Of a DNA stretch of 64,000 nt, positions 17,026 through 26,204 are shown piece after piece (positions within the stretch are counted from its first letter, which is position 1; each line of letters starts with the position of its first letter). The stretch spans positions 124,001 through 188,000 of the forward strand of contig CAZGQO010000001.1 of NCBI GenBank assembly GCA_964527925.1, given 5' to 3'. The position numbers and the translations under genes were made by a program. The notes beneath the pieces were generated by a model. The model made no database searches. It saw only the letters and a list, made by a program, of their open reading frames with translations, and was not told the origin of the DNA. This DNA is from Ch128b sp964527925 (GTDB lineage Bacteria > Bacteroidota > Ignavibacteria > Ch128b).

Positions 17026-19430
17026 CAATTAAGTTTCCTTAATTGGATATTTAATTCTTTCTCTAAGCCAGAAACTATTTTATTTACTCTTGCTTCAACT
17101 TCTTCTGCAGTCAGTGTTTTCTCGAACGATTGAAATTCAAATTTGATTGCCATACTTTTCTGATTAGATTTATTTGGATCAAAATATAAATCAAATAAAT
17201 ATTTATTGCTGAGGAGTTTATCACTATACTTATCGATTACCTGTTCCACTCTTTCGTAAGGGATATCGTTATCAATGAAAAAGCTAATATCTCTTTCCAC
17301 TTTCGGATAATTTGAAAGACGCCTGAATTGTTCTGCCTCTTTTGGTAAATTTGAAATAGTTCCTAAATCGAGTTCTGCTATAAAAACAGGTCGTTCGATT
17401 TCAAATCTATTTAAGTAATTTTCAGTCATTTTATATAAAGAACCGATATAAGTTTTGTCTATAAATATTTTTATTTCAATAGAATAGTATTGATTTTCTG
17501 AAGCATAATAAGAAGTGAATTTAATTTTGTCAAGTGATATTTTTAATAATAAAGACTCAATTAAACCTTTCAAATAGAAAATATCACTGTTTACTTGATT
17601 TTCTTTCCAGTTTTTTTCTCTTAATTTTCCAGTGTAGGCAATACATAATTTATCCAATTCGAAATAATCATCAGGATTTTCAACATTATCCTTTCTGGCA
17701 ATCATTACTTTCCCAATTTCATAAAACTGCAAATCGAATTCACCGAATCTATGATTCAGAGCAATGGTTTTGATCATACCCGGAATTAGACTTGGTCGAA
17801 GATGAGATAATTCCTGACTGATTGGATTCAGAATTTTAACCGTTATTAAATCATCGAATCTGGCTTCAACTTCACTCAATAAAGTATTATTAATAACTTC
17901 ATTCAATCCGTAACCAGTTAAAATTTCTCTGATTTTATCATCCAGTCTAGTCTGAAATTTTTCAATCGAAACTTCAAAATTAATTATTGAGTCACCGGGA
18001 ATTTTATCATAACCATATATTCGAGCAATCTCTTCAATCAAATCAATTTCTCTTGTTATATCTGGTCTATAAGATGGAATCAAACAAGTTAAAGTGTCTT
18101 CGTTTTTACTCTGAATTTTTATACCAAGTCGTTGAAGAATATCAGAGATTTCATTTTCTGAAAGATCAATACCTAAAATTTTATTCGTTCTTGAAACTCG
18201 TAATTCAACTTCAATTTCTTCAAGTTTGCCGGGATTTTCATCAATATAACCACCAACAATTTCGCCACCAGCTAATTCAGCAATTAGTTGAGCAGCACGA
18301 TTAGCTGCAAGAAGAGTATTATTGAAATCAACACCTCTTTCAAAACGATATGATGACTCTGAAGACAATCCAAGTTTTTTACTCGTTATTCGAATGCTTT
18401 TCGGATTGAAATAAGCACTTTCAATTATTACATCTTTTGTTGATTCAGAAATCTCAGAATTTGCACCGCCCATTATTCCCGCGATTGCTATCTTTTTATT
18501 TGCGTCACAAATCATTAACATTGATGAATCTAAAGTTCTCTCCTTTCCATCAAGAGTAATAAACTTTTCATTATCATCTGCATTTTTTACAACAATCTTA
18601 CCCCCTCCGACAAATTTTGCATCAAAAGTGTGAAGCGGTTGCCCCATCTCAAGCATTACAAAATTTGAAACATCCACAACATTATTAATTGGTCTTATTC
18701 CAACATTCATTAAATATCTTTTCAACCATTGAGGAGATTCTTTGACCTTAACATTTTTAACCATTCGTGCGCAATATCTCAGACAATCTTTATCATTTAA
18801 AATTTCAACCTTCAAGTAATCGCTAATTTTCTCTTCACTTTCATCCAGGTCGATTTTGGGAAGAACATATTTCTTTTTTGTAATTGCAGAAATTTCTCTC
18901 GCTATTCCAATATGAGATAGCGCATCAGGTCGATTCGGAGTAATTCCGATTTCAAAAACAAAGTCATCTAAACCTAAAAGCTCTATCAAAGGTTTTCCAA
19001 CCTGTGCTGATGTATCAAGAACGAGAATTCCAGTATGGTCTTCACCTAATCCTAGTTCCTTTTCACTGCAAATCATTCCCTGTGATTCAACACCACGAAT
19101 TTTAACTTTTTTTAATTTTTCACCAGTAGATGGAATAGTTACACCAAGGGGTGCAAAGACAATCTTTTGTCCAGCTTCAACATTCGGTGCACCACATATA
19201 ACTTGATAAATGTTCTTTCCATCACTTACCTGACACACAGACAACTTATCTGCATTTGGGTGTTTTTCTTTCGATATAACTTCACCAACAATGAATCCTT
19301 CAAGTGATTTTCCTATTTCTTCAATCGATTCTACTTCTAATCCAGCGTTGGTGAGTAGATTTTTTAATTCTTGAATGGAAAAGTTTGAAATATCAATGTA
19401 ATTCTTTAACCAGTTAATAGAGATTTTCAT
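17025..19430 (-). CDS. pheT: Phenylalanyl-tRNA synthetase beta subunit
   Basis: 801-aa subunit of the alpha2-beta2 PheRS. The N-terminal EMAP/OB tRNA-binding domain (about 40-150) includes VGEVISKEKHPNADKLSVCQV. The B3/B4 editing domain includes NVVDVSNFVMLEMGQPLHTFDA. The B5 domain follows (DITREIDLIEEIARIYGYDKI), and the FDX-ACB anticodon-binding domain closes the protein (FRRLSNYPKVERDISFFID). It overlaps pheS by four bases. Confidence 0.97.
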   Translation of the reverse strand: MKISINWLKNYIDISNFSIQELKNLLTNAGLEVESIEEIGKSLEGFIVGEVISKEKHPNADKLSVCQVSDGKNIYQVICGAPNVEAGQKIVFAPLGVTIPSTGEKLKKVKIRGVESQGMICSEKELGLGEDHTGILVLDTSAQVGKPLIELLGLDDFVFEIGITPNRPDALSHIGIAREISAITKKKYVLPKIDLDESEEKISDYLKVEILNDKDCLRYCARMVKNVKVKESPQWLKRYLMNVGIRPINNVVDVSNFVMLEMGQPLHTFDAKFVGGGKIVVKNADDNEKFITLDGKERTLDSSMLMICDANKKIAIAGIMGGANSEISESTKDVIIESAYFNPKSIRITSKKLGLSSESSYRFERGVDFNNTLLAANRAAQLIAELAGGEIVGGYIDENPGKLEEIEVELRVSRTNKILGIDLSENEISDILQRLGIKIQSKNEDTLTCLIPSYRPDITREIDLIEEIARIYGYDKIPGDSIINFEVSIEKFQTRLDDKIREILTGYGLNEVINNTLLSEVEARFDDLITVKILNPISQELSHLRPSLIPGMIKTIALNHRFGEFDLQFYEIGKVMIARKDNVENPDDYFELDKLCIAYTGKLREKNWKENQVNSDIFYLKGLIESLLLKISLDKIKFTSYYASENQYYSIEIKIFIDKTYIGSLYKMTENYLNRFEIERPVFIAELDLGTISNLPKEAEQFRRLSNYPKVERDISFFIDNDIPYERVEQVIDKYSDKLLSNKYLFDLYFDPNKSNQKSMAIKFEFQSFEKTLTAEEVEARVNKIVSGLEKELNIQLRKLN

Positions 19431-20449
19431 AGGCTTTTAAATTGTTTTAGAAATCTTAAATCGTTTTCAAATAAAATTCTTATATCATCAATTCCATATT
19501 TTAACATTGCAATTCTTTCAATCCCCATTCCGAAAGCATAACCTGAATAAAGCTCAGGATTATAATTAACAGATTTAAAAACATTTGGATCTACCATACC
19601 ACAACCAAGCACTTCCAGCCAACCAGTATATTTACACAATCGACAGCCTTTGCCTTTACATATTCCACAGCTCACATCCATTTCCGCACTCGGCTCAGTG
19701 AAAGGGAAGAAGCTCGGTCTAAATCTGATCTCTACATCCGAACCATAAAATAATTTCGCGAAGTTGATTAAAGTACCTTTCAGCTCAGCGAAAGTAACAT
19801 TTTTATCGACATATAATCCCTCAACCTGATGAAAGATACAATGACTTCGAGCAGAAATTGCTTCGTTTCTAAAGACTCTTCCAGGAGCAATGATTCTAAT
19901 TGGCGGTTTATGACTCTCCATGTATCTAATCTGAACTGGAGATGTATGAGTCCTTAAAAGCAAGTCTCTGGAAATGAAAAAAGTATCCTGCATATCTCTG
20001 GCAGGATGATCTTCAGGAAAGTTCAGCGCTGAAAAATTATAATAATCAGTTTCAACTTCGGGACCTTCAGCAATAACAAAACCAAACGATTTAAAAATAT
20101 CTTTAATTTGATCGAGGGTTTTAGTTATTATATGTTTTGTTCCGATTCCCGGTAAGATACCGGGTAGAGTTAAATCTTCTTTATATGTAACTTCTTTAGT
20201 TTCAGGAAATTTTTGTTGAAGAAGCTCTAACTTTTCTTCTAGATCTTTCTTTAGTTGGTTTAATTCACGACCAAATTGCGGCTTTAATGCTTTTGGTAGA
20301 GTTTTTAATTCATCAAATAAATTTGGAATGATACCTTTTCTTCCTAGGTACTTAATTCTGAAATTTTCAACTTCCTTGTGAGATGAAACTTTTTCAAAAT
20401 CTTTTTGAGCTTCTTCTACAACTGACTTAATTTTTTCAATTTCTATCAT
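19427..20449 (-). CDS. pheS: Phenylalanyl-tRNA synthetase alpha subunit
   Basis: 340-aa catalytic subunit of PheRS. An N-terminal coiled coil (1-90) is followed by a class II synthetase core with the RTHTSPVQIR motif, HQVEGLYVD, FRPSFFPFTEPSAE and the GMGIERIAMLKYGI motif 3. A four-cysteine knuckle (CGICKGKGCRLC) sits before GWLEVLGCGMV, as in many bacterial PheS proteins. It lies 52 bases after rplT, with a hairpin in that gap. Confidence 0.96.
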   Translation of the reverse strand: MIEIEKIKSVVEEAQKDFEKVSSHKEVENFRIKYLGRKGIIPNLFDELKTLPKALKPQFGRELNQLKKDLEEKLELLQQKFPETKEVTYKEDLTLPGILPGIGTKHIITKTLDQIKDIFKSFGFVIAEGPEVETDYYNFSALNFPEDHPARDMQDTFFISRDLLLRTHTSPVQIRYMESHKPPIRIIAPGRVFRNEAISARSHCIFHQVEGLYVDKNVTFAELKGTLINFAKLFYGSDVEIRFRPSFFPFTEPSAEMDVSCGICKGKGCRLCKYTGWLEVLGCGMVDPNVFKSVNYNPELYSGYAFGMGIERIAMLKYGIDDIRILFENDLRFLKQFKSL

Positions 20450-20463
20450 AGTTTTAAAATAAA

Positions 20464-20491
20464 AATTCCCTACTACGAACAGTAGGGAATT
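20464..20491 (-). terminator. Hairpin between rplT and pheS (terminator or attenuator)
   Basis: A perfect 11-pair inverted repeat (AATTCCCTACT / AGTAGGGAATT, six-base loop) lies in the gap after rplT. On the minus strand the hairpin is followed by TTTATTTT, and the stem itself ends in TT, a moderate U-tract for intrinsic termination. pheS starts only about 15 bases further on and no promoter fits in between. Partial read-through or regulated attenuation is therefore more likely than a complete stop. Confidence 0.6.
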
Positions 20492-20501
20492 AATACTGGT
20501 T

Positions 20502-20849
20502 TTAATTCATTGCAAATTTGACGATTTCGGAGAAAGCCTGTGGATTTTCGTAAGCAATACTTGCAAGCAACTTACGATCAATACCAATCTGCTTTTGATT
20601 AAGGGCATGAATTAATTTTGAGTAAGTTGTTCCGTTTGCCCTTGCAGCAGCATTAATTCTTGTAATCCACAAAGAACGGAAATGTCTTTTCTTTAATTTT
20701 CGTCCAACATAAGAGTGTAAAAGAGCTTTCTCGACTGAGTTTTTTGCAATGGTGTAGACTTTACTTCGTCTACCCCAATAACCCTTAGCTCTTTCTAAGA
20801 TTTTTTTTCTTCTTCGATGTGAAGCGACTTTATTTTTTGATCTTGGCAT
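20502..20849 (-). CDS. rplT: 50S ribosomal protein L20
   Basis: 115-aa r-protein bL20, with the typical basic start (PRSKNKVASHRRRKKILERAKGYWGRRSK) and the FRSLWITRINAAAR core. In other bacteria L20 binds its own leader to repress the infC-rpmI-rplT operon. GAGG precedes the ATG by nine bases. Confidence 0.97.
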   Translation of the reverse strand: MPRSKNKVASHRRRKKILERAKGYWGRRSKVYTIAKNSVEKALLHSYVGRKLKKRHFRSLWITRINAAARANGTTYSKLIHALNQKQIGIDRKLLASIAYENPQAFSEIVKFAMN

Positions 20850-20866
20850 ATCTAATTACCTCATCA

Positions 20867-21061
20867 TTATTGTTGTAACATAATTTTAACTCTTTTCTGA
20901 TCAGCTTTCGAAACAAGAGTTAGTTTTCTAAGTTTTCTTTTTCTTTTAGAAGATTTTTTAGTCAGAATGTGACTTTTATAAGCATTAGCTCTCTTAAATT
21001 TACCTGATGCAGTTTTACGAAAAGTTTTAGCTGCACCTCTGTTTGATTTCATTTTTGGCAT
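20867..21061 (-). CDS. rpmI: 50S ribosomal protein L35
   Basis: 64-aa bL35, recognised by PKMKSNRGAAKTFRKTASGK at the N-terminus, then AYKSHILTKKSSKRKRKLRK. GAGGTG lies upstream of the ATG at a good spacing. It sits between infC and rplT in the classical gene order. Confidence 0.97.
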   Translation of the reverse strand: MPKMKSNRGAAKTFRKTASGKFKRANAYKSHILTKKSSKRKRKLRKLTLVSKADQKRVKIMLQQ

Positions 21062-21071
21062 TTAATTCACC

Positions 21072-21617
21072 TCAATTAGTTTTTTTGACTTTACTTTTAT
21101 CTAACATCAAAATTGCAGTCATTGCTCGCCCTTCAAACTTGGGAGGACTTTCAACTTTTACAATATCACTTAATTTTTCAATTAATCTATTTAATAATTC
21201 TTCACCCTTTTCAGGATAAATCATTTCACGACCTTTATAAATAACTGTAGCTTTAACCTTGTAACCATCAAGTAGAAACTGCCTACAGTGTCTTGCCTTG
21301 AATTCAAAATCGTGTTCATCTGTATTAGGATGAAAACGAATTTCTTTTACTTCAACTACTGCTTGTTTTTTCTTCTGAGTTTTTTCTTTCTTTTGAACTT
21401 CGTATCTGTATTTACCATAATCGATGATCTTACAAACTGGCGGCTTAGCATTCGGAACAATTTCTACGAGATCTAAACCTTTTGATTCTGCAATTCTTAA
21501 AGCTTCTCTCGGTGACATAATCCCAAGTTGATTTCCATCAGTATCGATAACTCTTATTTGCGGAACTCTTATTTGTTCATTAATTCTTAGTTCGCGATTT
21601 GAATCTTTTGAGTTTAT
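21072..21617 (-). CDS. infC: Translation initiation factor IF-3, probable AUA start
   Basis: IF-3 binds the 30S subunit and rejects non-canonical start codons and non-initiator tRNA. The first in-frame ATG (21518) begins at MSPREALRIAES, too far inside. The true N-terminus is upstream, reading NRELRINEQIRVPQIRVID, GNQLGI. In the 33 codons before that ATG there is no ATG, GTG or TTG. An AGGAG (21625-21629) sits seven bases before an ATA at 21615-21617, the best-placed initiation codon. The resulting 181-aa length matches the family. Rare starts in infC are known (AUU in Escherichia coli) and serve autoregulation. The thrS stop is 14 bases upstream. Confidence 0.9.
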   Translation of the reverse strand: MNSKDSNRELRINEQIRVPQIRVIDTDGNQLGIMSPREALRIAESKGLDLVEIVPNAKPPVCKIIDYGKYRYEVQKKEKTQKKKQAVVEVKEIRFHPNTDEHDFEFKARHCRQFLLDGYKVKATVIYKGREMIYPEKGEELLNRLIEKLSDIVKVESPPKFEGRAMTAILMLDKSKVKKTN

Positions 21618-21629
21618 AGCTATTCTCCT
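21615..21629 (-). promoter_or_regulatory. Ribosome binding site and AUA codon that set the infC start
   Basis: AGGAG (21625-21629), seven spacer bases, then ATA (21615-21617). This is the only strong Shine-Dalgarno between the thrS stop and the conserved IF-3 coding region. A second in-frame ATA two codons earlier is only one base from AGGAG, too close to be used. Confidence 0.65.
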
Positions 21630-21631
21630 AT

Positions 21632-23557
21632 TTAGTTGTGCAATTTTTTGTTTGTTATTTCATCTAAAATTAATTCAAGAAATTTTTCAATTTCAAATAT
21701 ACCTAAATCGCCTTTTTTATGTTTTCTTACACTGATTGTATTTGATGTCGATTCCTTTTCACCTACAATTATCATGTAAGGTACTTTTTGAGTTTCCCAT
21801 TCACGAATTTTGTATCCAACTTTTTCATTTCGCTTATCAAGTTCAACTCTAATATTTTTATCAAAAAATAATTGATAAACTTTTTCAGCATATGGGATAT
21901 AATTTTCAGAAACCGGAAGTATAACGACCTGAATTGGTGATAACCAGGTCGGGAAATATCCAGCAAAATGTTCTATCAGAATTCCAATGAATCTTTCAAA
22001 GCTGCCAAAGATAGCTCTATGAATCATGACAGGTCGTTTCCTTTCATCATTCTCATCAATGTATTCCAATTCGAATCTTTCAGGCATCTGAAAGTCGAGC
22101 TGAATTGTAGCGGTTTGCCACGAACGACCAATTGCATCTTTAATTTGAATATCTATCTTAGGTCCATAGAATGCACCTTCACCGTCTTTCAATTTGTAAT
22201 TAATTCCATTTAATTCCAGAGCCTGTTTCAATGATTCTTCAGCTTTGTTCCATAGTTCGATTTCTCCCATTGCTTTTTCCGGACGCGTTGAAAGATTATA
22301 AGAAGGTGAAAATCCAAATAGTGTATAAAAATCGTTTATAAGTTTTAATAGTTTTTGAATTTCATCAAGTATTTGATCAGGTCTAACAAAAAGATGAGCA
22401 TCGTCCATTGTGATTTGACGGACTCTTAACATTCCTCCCAATGCACCCGAAATTTCATTTCGATGTAATCTTCCAATCTCTGATAATCGCAAAGGTAAAT
22501 CTCGATAACTTCGAATCTTTGACTTGTAAACAATTGTGCTTTCTGGACAATTCATTGGTTTCAAACTATAAATTTCATTATCTACTTCAAGAATAAACAT
22601 GTTTTCTTTGTAATGTTCCCAATGACCTGATCTTTCCCAGAGAGTCTTTTTCACAAGAATTGGGGTAGAAATTTCTTGATATCCCTGCTTATCTAAAGTT
22701 TCTCTCAAAAATTTTTCGAGTTCTCTAAAAATTATCATGCCTTTCGGTAACCAGAACGGTGCAGAAGGTGCAATTTCATTGAAGAAGAAGATTTCAAGTT
22801 CTTTTCCTAATTTTCTATGATCTCTCTTTTTGGCTTCTTCAAGTTGATTAAGATATTCATCAAGAAGTTTTTTCTTTGGAAATGAAATTCCATAGACTCT
22901 TTGCATCGGTTTGTTTTTTGGATCACCTTTCCAATAAGCACCAGCAACAGAGAGCAGCTTGAAATATTTTATTTTTCCAGCATCAGGAAGATGAGGACCA
23001 CGGCAAAGATCAACAAAATCTCCTTCTTCATACATGCTGACCTGTTCTTCTCGGCTGTCAATTTCTTTCAAAATTTCTAATTTATATTCATCACCTTTTT
23101 TCGAAAAAAAGTCAATTGCTTCCTGAATTGAGCATTCTTTTCGAACAAAAGGCTTCGACTCCTTTGCCAGTTCAGCCATTTCCTTTTCAATTTCGATAAG
23201 ATCTTCAGGTGTGATTTTTCTATCTACATCTACATCATAGTAGAATCCATTTTCAATCGCAGGACCCACACCAAATTTCGCTCCTGGAAACAGCTTTTCA
23301 ATTGCATGTGCCATTAAATGAGATGAAGAATGCCAGTAAACTTCTTTGCCCTCTTCGTCATCAAAAGTTAAGATTTTGATTTCAGCATCTTCAGTAATTA
23401 GAGTATAAAGTTCTTTGACTTTTCCATTAATTTTAATTGCAACTGCTTCATCAGCTAATCTATTGCTGATAGATTTAGCTAATTCCTCGCCCGTTATTCC
23501 AACAGGAAATTCTTTTATTGAACCATCAGGAAATTTAATTTTTATAAACTTATCCAT
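21632..23557 (-). CDS. thrS: Threonyl-tRNA synthetase
   Basis: 641-aa class II synthetase. It has an N-terminal TGS domain (1-62), an editing domain with HSSSHLMAHAIE and the later CRGPHLPDAG, and a catalytic core with FWLPKGM and the zinc-binding NCPEST segment (Cys in MNCPES). A C-terminal anticodon domain contains PIQVVILPVSE. It starts the thrS-infC-rpmI-rplT cluster. A promoter-like pair lies at 23584-23614 behind two tRNA genes. Confidence 0.97.
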   Translation of the reverse strand: MDKFIKIKFPDGSIKEFPVGITGEELAKSISNRLADEAVAIKINGKVKELYTLITEDAEIKILTFDDEEGKEVYWHSSSHLMAHAIEKLFPGAKFGVGPAIENGFYYDVDVDRKITPEDLIEIEKEMAELAKESKPFVRKECSIQEAIDFFSKKGDEYKLEILKEIDSREEQVSMYEEGDFVDLCRGPHLPDAGKIKYFKLLSVAGAYWKGDPKNKPMQRVYGISFPKKKLLDEYLNQLEEAKKRDHRKLGKELEIFFFNEIAPSAPFWLPKGMIIFRELEKFLRETLDKQGYQEISTPILVKKTLWERSGHWEHYKENMFILEVDNEIYSLKPMNCPESTIVYKSKIRSYRDLPLRLSEIGRLHRNEISGALGGMLRVRQITMDDAHLFVRPDQILDEIQKLLKLINDFYTLFGFSPSYNLSTRPEKAMGEIELWNKAEESLKQALELNGINYKLKDGEGAFYGPKIDIQIKDAIGRSWQTATIQLDFQMPERFELEYIDENDERKRPVMIHRAIFGSFERFIGILIEHFAGYFPTWLSPIQVVILPVSENYIPYAEKVYQLFFDKNIRVELDKRNEKVGYKIREWETQKVPYMIIVGEKESTSNTISVRKHKKGDLGIFEIEKFLELILDEITNKKLHN

Positions 23558-23583
23558 AATTTTTTAAGATAAATAAAACATTT

Positions 23584-23614
23584 CAAAAATAGAAAACAAA
23601 AGGTTGGTATTCAA
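23584..23614 (-). promoter_or_regulatory. Predicted Bacteroidota-type promoter for thrS
   Basis: TTGAAT (23609-23614), 17 bases, then TATTTTTG (23584-23591) on the minus strand, ending 27 bases before the thrS ATG. Same architecture as the promoters predicted for glgA, HU and yceD. Confidence 0.5.
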
Positions 23615-23650
23615 GGAGAACTGCTTCATCAGTATTAAGAAAGAGAAAAG

Positions 23651-23724
23651 TGGGCTCGACAAGATTCGAACTTGTGACCTCTTCCATGTCAAGGAAGCGC
23701 GCTAACCAACTGCGCCACGAGCCC
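23651..23724 (-). tRNA. tRNA-Val (GAC)
   Basis: The minus strand folds as a complete cloverleaf: acceptor GGGCTCG/CGAGCCC, D arm GCGC-AGTTGGTTA-GCGC, anticodon stem CTTCC/GGAAG around loop TTGACAT (anticodon GAC), and T arm with GTTCGAATC. The discriminator is A and the CCA end is not encoded. It is 11 bases downstream of tRNA-Leu. Confidence 0.97.
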
Positions 23725-23735
23725 ATAATTTCAAG

Positions 23736-23821
23736 TACCGAGGGCCGGACTCGAACCGGCACGGCCCCGAGGGGCCACAGGATTTTAAGTCCTGTGCGTC
23801 TACCAATTCCGCCACCCCGGC
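23736..23821 (-). tRNA. tRNA-Leu (TAA)
   Basis: 86-base class II tRNA with acceptor GCCGGGG/CCCTCGGT (one G-U at each end region), anticodon stem CAGGA/TCCTG around loop CTTAAAA (anticodon TAA), a long GC-rich variable arm (GGCCCC-TC-GGGGCC) and T loop GTTCGAGTC. CCA is not encoded. Confidence 0.97.
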
Positions 23822-23845
23822 TTATTTCAAAGAATTTTCGGTACG

Positions 23846-23874
23846 AATTTAATTCAAAAAAATTTCTTTATCAA
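23846..23874 (-). promoter_or_regulatory. Candidate promoter for the tRNA-Leu/tRNA-Val pair
   Basis: TTGATA (23869-23874), 17 bases, TAAATT (23846-23851) on the minus strand in the short gap between ribH and tRNA-Leu. The -10 matches only four of six consensus positions, so this is tentative. Read-through from the rib genes is the alternative. Confidence 0.35.
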
Positions 23875-23885
23875 ATCTTTGAAAC

Positions 23886-24350
23886 TCAGATTTGTTTTAA
23901 CAAATTCACCATTTCAAGTGCTGTCAATGCTGCATCAAATCCTTTATTACCTGATTTTGTTCCTGAACGTTCAATTGCCTGATCAATTGTGTCAGTAGTT
24001 AACACTCCAAAGACAACTGGAATGTTTGCTTCCAGCGAAACTTGAGCTACACCTTTTGAAACTTCACTTGCAATGTAATCGAAGTGAGGAGTATCTCCCC
24101 GAATTACACAACCGAGACAAATTACTGCATCAAAATTTTTTTGAAGCGTCAATTTTCTTGCAATTGATGGAATTTCAAAAGCACCAGGAACCAAGTAAAC
24201 AAAAATGTTTTCTTTTTCCACACCATGCCTTGAAAGGCAATCAACTGCACCATCCAATAATTTTTCAGTTATAGTACTGTTAAATCGGGATACAACAATA
24301 GAAATTTTTAATCCTTTTCCGTCGTAATTTCCTTGAATATGCTTTACCAT
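23886..24350 (-). CDS. ribH: 6,7-dimethyl-8-ribityllumazine synthase
   Basis: 154-aa lumazine synthase that condenses 3,4-dihydroxy-2-butanone 4-phosphate with the ribitylaminouracil. It shows VVSRFNSTITEKLLDGA, the PGAFEIP motif, CLGCVIRGDTPHFDYI and a late GVLTTDT segment, all active-site hallmarks. Last of four riboflavin genes, 10 bases after ribBA. Confidence 0.96.
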   Translation of the reverse strand: MVKHIQGNYDGKGLKISIVVSRFNSTITEKLLDGAVDCLSRHGVEKENIFVYLVPGAFEIPSIARKLTLQKNFDAVICLGCVIRGDTPHFDYIASEVSKGVAQVSLEANIPVVFGVLTTDTIDQAIERSGTKSGNKGFDAALTALEMVNLLKQI

Positions 24351-24360
24351 ATTTAGCTCC

Positions 24361-25575
24361 TTAGATTTGTATTAAATGACCTAATTTCGATTTCTTAGTT
24401 TTAAGATATTTTTTATTTTTTTTATTTGGTGGAATCTCAATCGGAATTCTTTTTGTGACTTTTAATCCATAGCCACTTAATCCAATTATCTTTTTGGGAT
24501 TATTTGTTAGCAAATAAATTGATGAAAGTCCAAGATCGACTAAAATTTGTGCACCGATACCATAATCTCTTAAATCAGGTGGAAAACCTAACTTGAGATT
24601 AGCTTCCACAGTATCTAAACCTTTTTCTTGAAGTTCATAAGCATGAATTTTATTCTTTAAACCAATTCCTCTGCCTTCCTGATGCATATACAGCAAAACA
24701 CCCAAACCTTTATTTGAAATTATCTGCAAAGATTTTTCTAATTGTTCACCGCAATCACATCGTAATGAATGGAATATATCACCAGTTGTGCAAGATGAAT
24801 GAACACGAACGAGAACATTTTTCTTGCCTTCAACTTTACCTTTAACAAGTGCGAGATGATGTTCTCCTGTTATTGTATCTTCATAAAGGTGTAAATCAAA
24901 TTCTCCAAACTTAGTGGGGAGATTAACAGTAAAGAGTTTTTTGATTAATTTTTCTTTCTTTCTTCGATATTCAATCAGACTTGCAATTGTAATTATTTTT
25001 AAATTAAATTTTTCCGCAACTTTTATCAGTTGAGGCAATCTCGCCATCGAACCATCTTCATTCATAATTTCGCAAATCACACCAGCAGGATGAAATCCAG
25101 CAAGTTTAGCGAGATCCACAGCTGCTTCGGTATGACCAGCTCTGACCAAAACACCACCTTCTTTATATCGCAATGGGAATACATGACCAGGTTTTATGAG
25201 ATCGTCAGGTTTTGTTTTGGGATCAAGAACAGTTTTTATTGTCAATGCTCGATCATAAGCTGATATTCCAGTAGTGATTCCTTTTTTAGCATCGATTGAG
25301 ACTGTGAAATTTGCTTCTTTAACTTCTTCTGAATGTTCGACCATTGGTTCAACCTTCAACTCGTCCAATCTTTCTCCAATTATAGGCAAACAAATAAGTC
25401 CTCGACCATATTTAGCCATAAAGTTTATAATTTTTGGAGTGACTATTTCAGCGGCGCAAACAAAATCGCCTTCATTTTCACGAGAAGGATCATCAACAAC
25501 AATCACAATCCTGCCTTTTTTAATATCCTTAATCGCTTCCTCAACGGTTGCAAAAGAAAATTTTTTCTTACTCAC
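24361..25575 (-). CDS. ribBA: Bifunctional DHBP synthase / GTP cyclohydrolase II
   Basis: 404-aa fusion supplying both riboflavin precursors. The N-terminal half is RibB (about 1-205), with DDPSRENEGDFVCAAE and GHTEAAVDL. The C-terminal half is RibA (about 206-404), with the zinc cysteines in SSCTTGDIFHSLRCDCG and the HQEGRGIGLKNKIHAYELQ motif. All key residues appear present in both halves. Confidence 0.96.
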   Translation of the reverse strand: MSKKKFSFATVEEAIKDIKKGRIVIVVDDPSRENEGDFVCAAEIVTPKIINFMAKYGRGLICLPIIGERLDELKVEPMVEHSEEVKEANFTVSIDAKKGITTGISAYDRALTIKTVLDPKTKPDDLIKPGHVFPLRYKEGGVLVRAGHTEAAVDLAKLAGFHPAGVICEIMNEDGSMARLPQLIKVAEKFNLKIITIASLIEYRRKKEKLIKKLFTVNLPTKFGEFDLHLYEDTITGEHHLALVKGKVEGKKNVLVRVHSSCTTGDIFHSLRCDCGEQLEKSLQIISNKGLGVLLYMHQEGRGIGLKNKIHAYELQEKGLDTVEANLKLGFPPDLRDYGIGAQILVDLGLSSIYLLTNNPKKIIGLSGYGLKVTKRIPIEIPPNKKNKKYLKTKKSKLGHLIQI

Positions 25576-25598
25576 TTTTGACCTCTACCAAAAAATTT

Positions 25599-26189
25599 TT
25601 ATCTACCATAATTCTGTACTAAAGAAAATAAATATCTCGCAAGAATATCAATTTCCAGATTTACGAAATCACCTGTTTTTTTGTATTTCAAATTAGTGTG
25701 TTCGAAAGTAAATGGAATAATTGCGACTGAAAATTTGTCTTTCATTTTTCTTGCAACTGTCAAACTTATTCCATCAAGAGCAACTGAACCTTTTTCGGCA
25801 ATAAATTTTTCAAAACCTTTAGGAATAGAAAAGTTAAATTCATAATTATCTTTTTCTTTTTTTATCGATAAGATTTTCGAAACACTATCGATATGACCTG
25901 TTACGATATGACCATTAAATCTTGAATCAACTTTCATTGCCCTTTCAATATTTACCCAATCGTTGGCTTTTAAGTATTTGAGATTTGTTCTGGAATAAGT
26001 TTCGCCTGATATATCAAAACCACAATTTAATTTCTTTCCTTCTTTTTTAATTGATTTAACAGTCAAGCAGATTCCATTTATCGAAACACTGTCACCAAGA
26101 TTATAATCCAAGGGATCAACCAAAACTTGAAAAGAATTTTTATTGATTGAATTTATCTTTCCAAGAGATTCAATTATTCCTGTGAACAT
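25599..26189 (-). CDS. ribE: Riboflavin synthase alpha chain
   Basis: 196-aa enzyme that dismutates two lumazines to riboflavin. It consists of two homologous lumazine-binding beta-barrels. The first starts MFTGIIESLGKI and has SVSINGICLTV; the second has FNGHIVTGHID and SVALDGISLTVA. Length and duplication are standard. Confidence 0.95.
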   Translation of the reverse strand: MFTGIIESLGKINSINKNSFQVLVDPLDYNLGDSVSINGICLTVKSIKKEGKKLNCGFDISGETYSRTNLKYLKANDWVNIERAMKVDSRFNGHIVTGHIDSVSKILSIKKEKDNYEFNFSIPKGFEKFIAEKGSVALDGISLTVARKMKDKFSVAIIPFTFEHTNLKYKKTGDFVNLEIDILARYLFSLVQNYGR

Positions 26190-26204
26190 TATATTTCCGA
26201 ATTT

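Noticed and set aside
25274..25696. Plus-strand ORF of about 140 codons opposite ribBA and ribE
   Set aside because: It mirrors two conserved genes on the other strand, shows no family motif and has no binding site. Shadow ORF.
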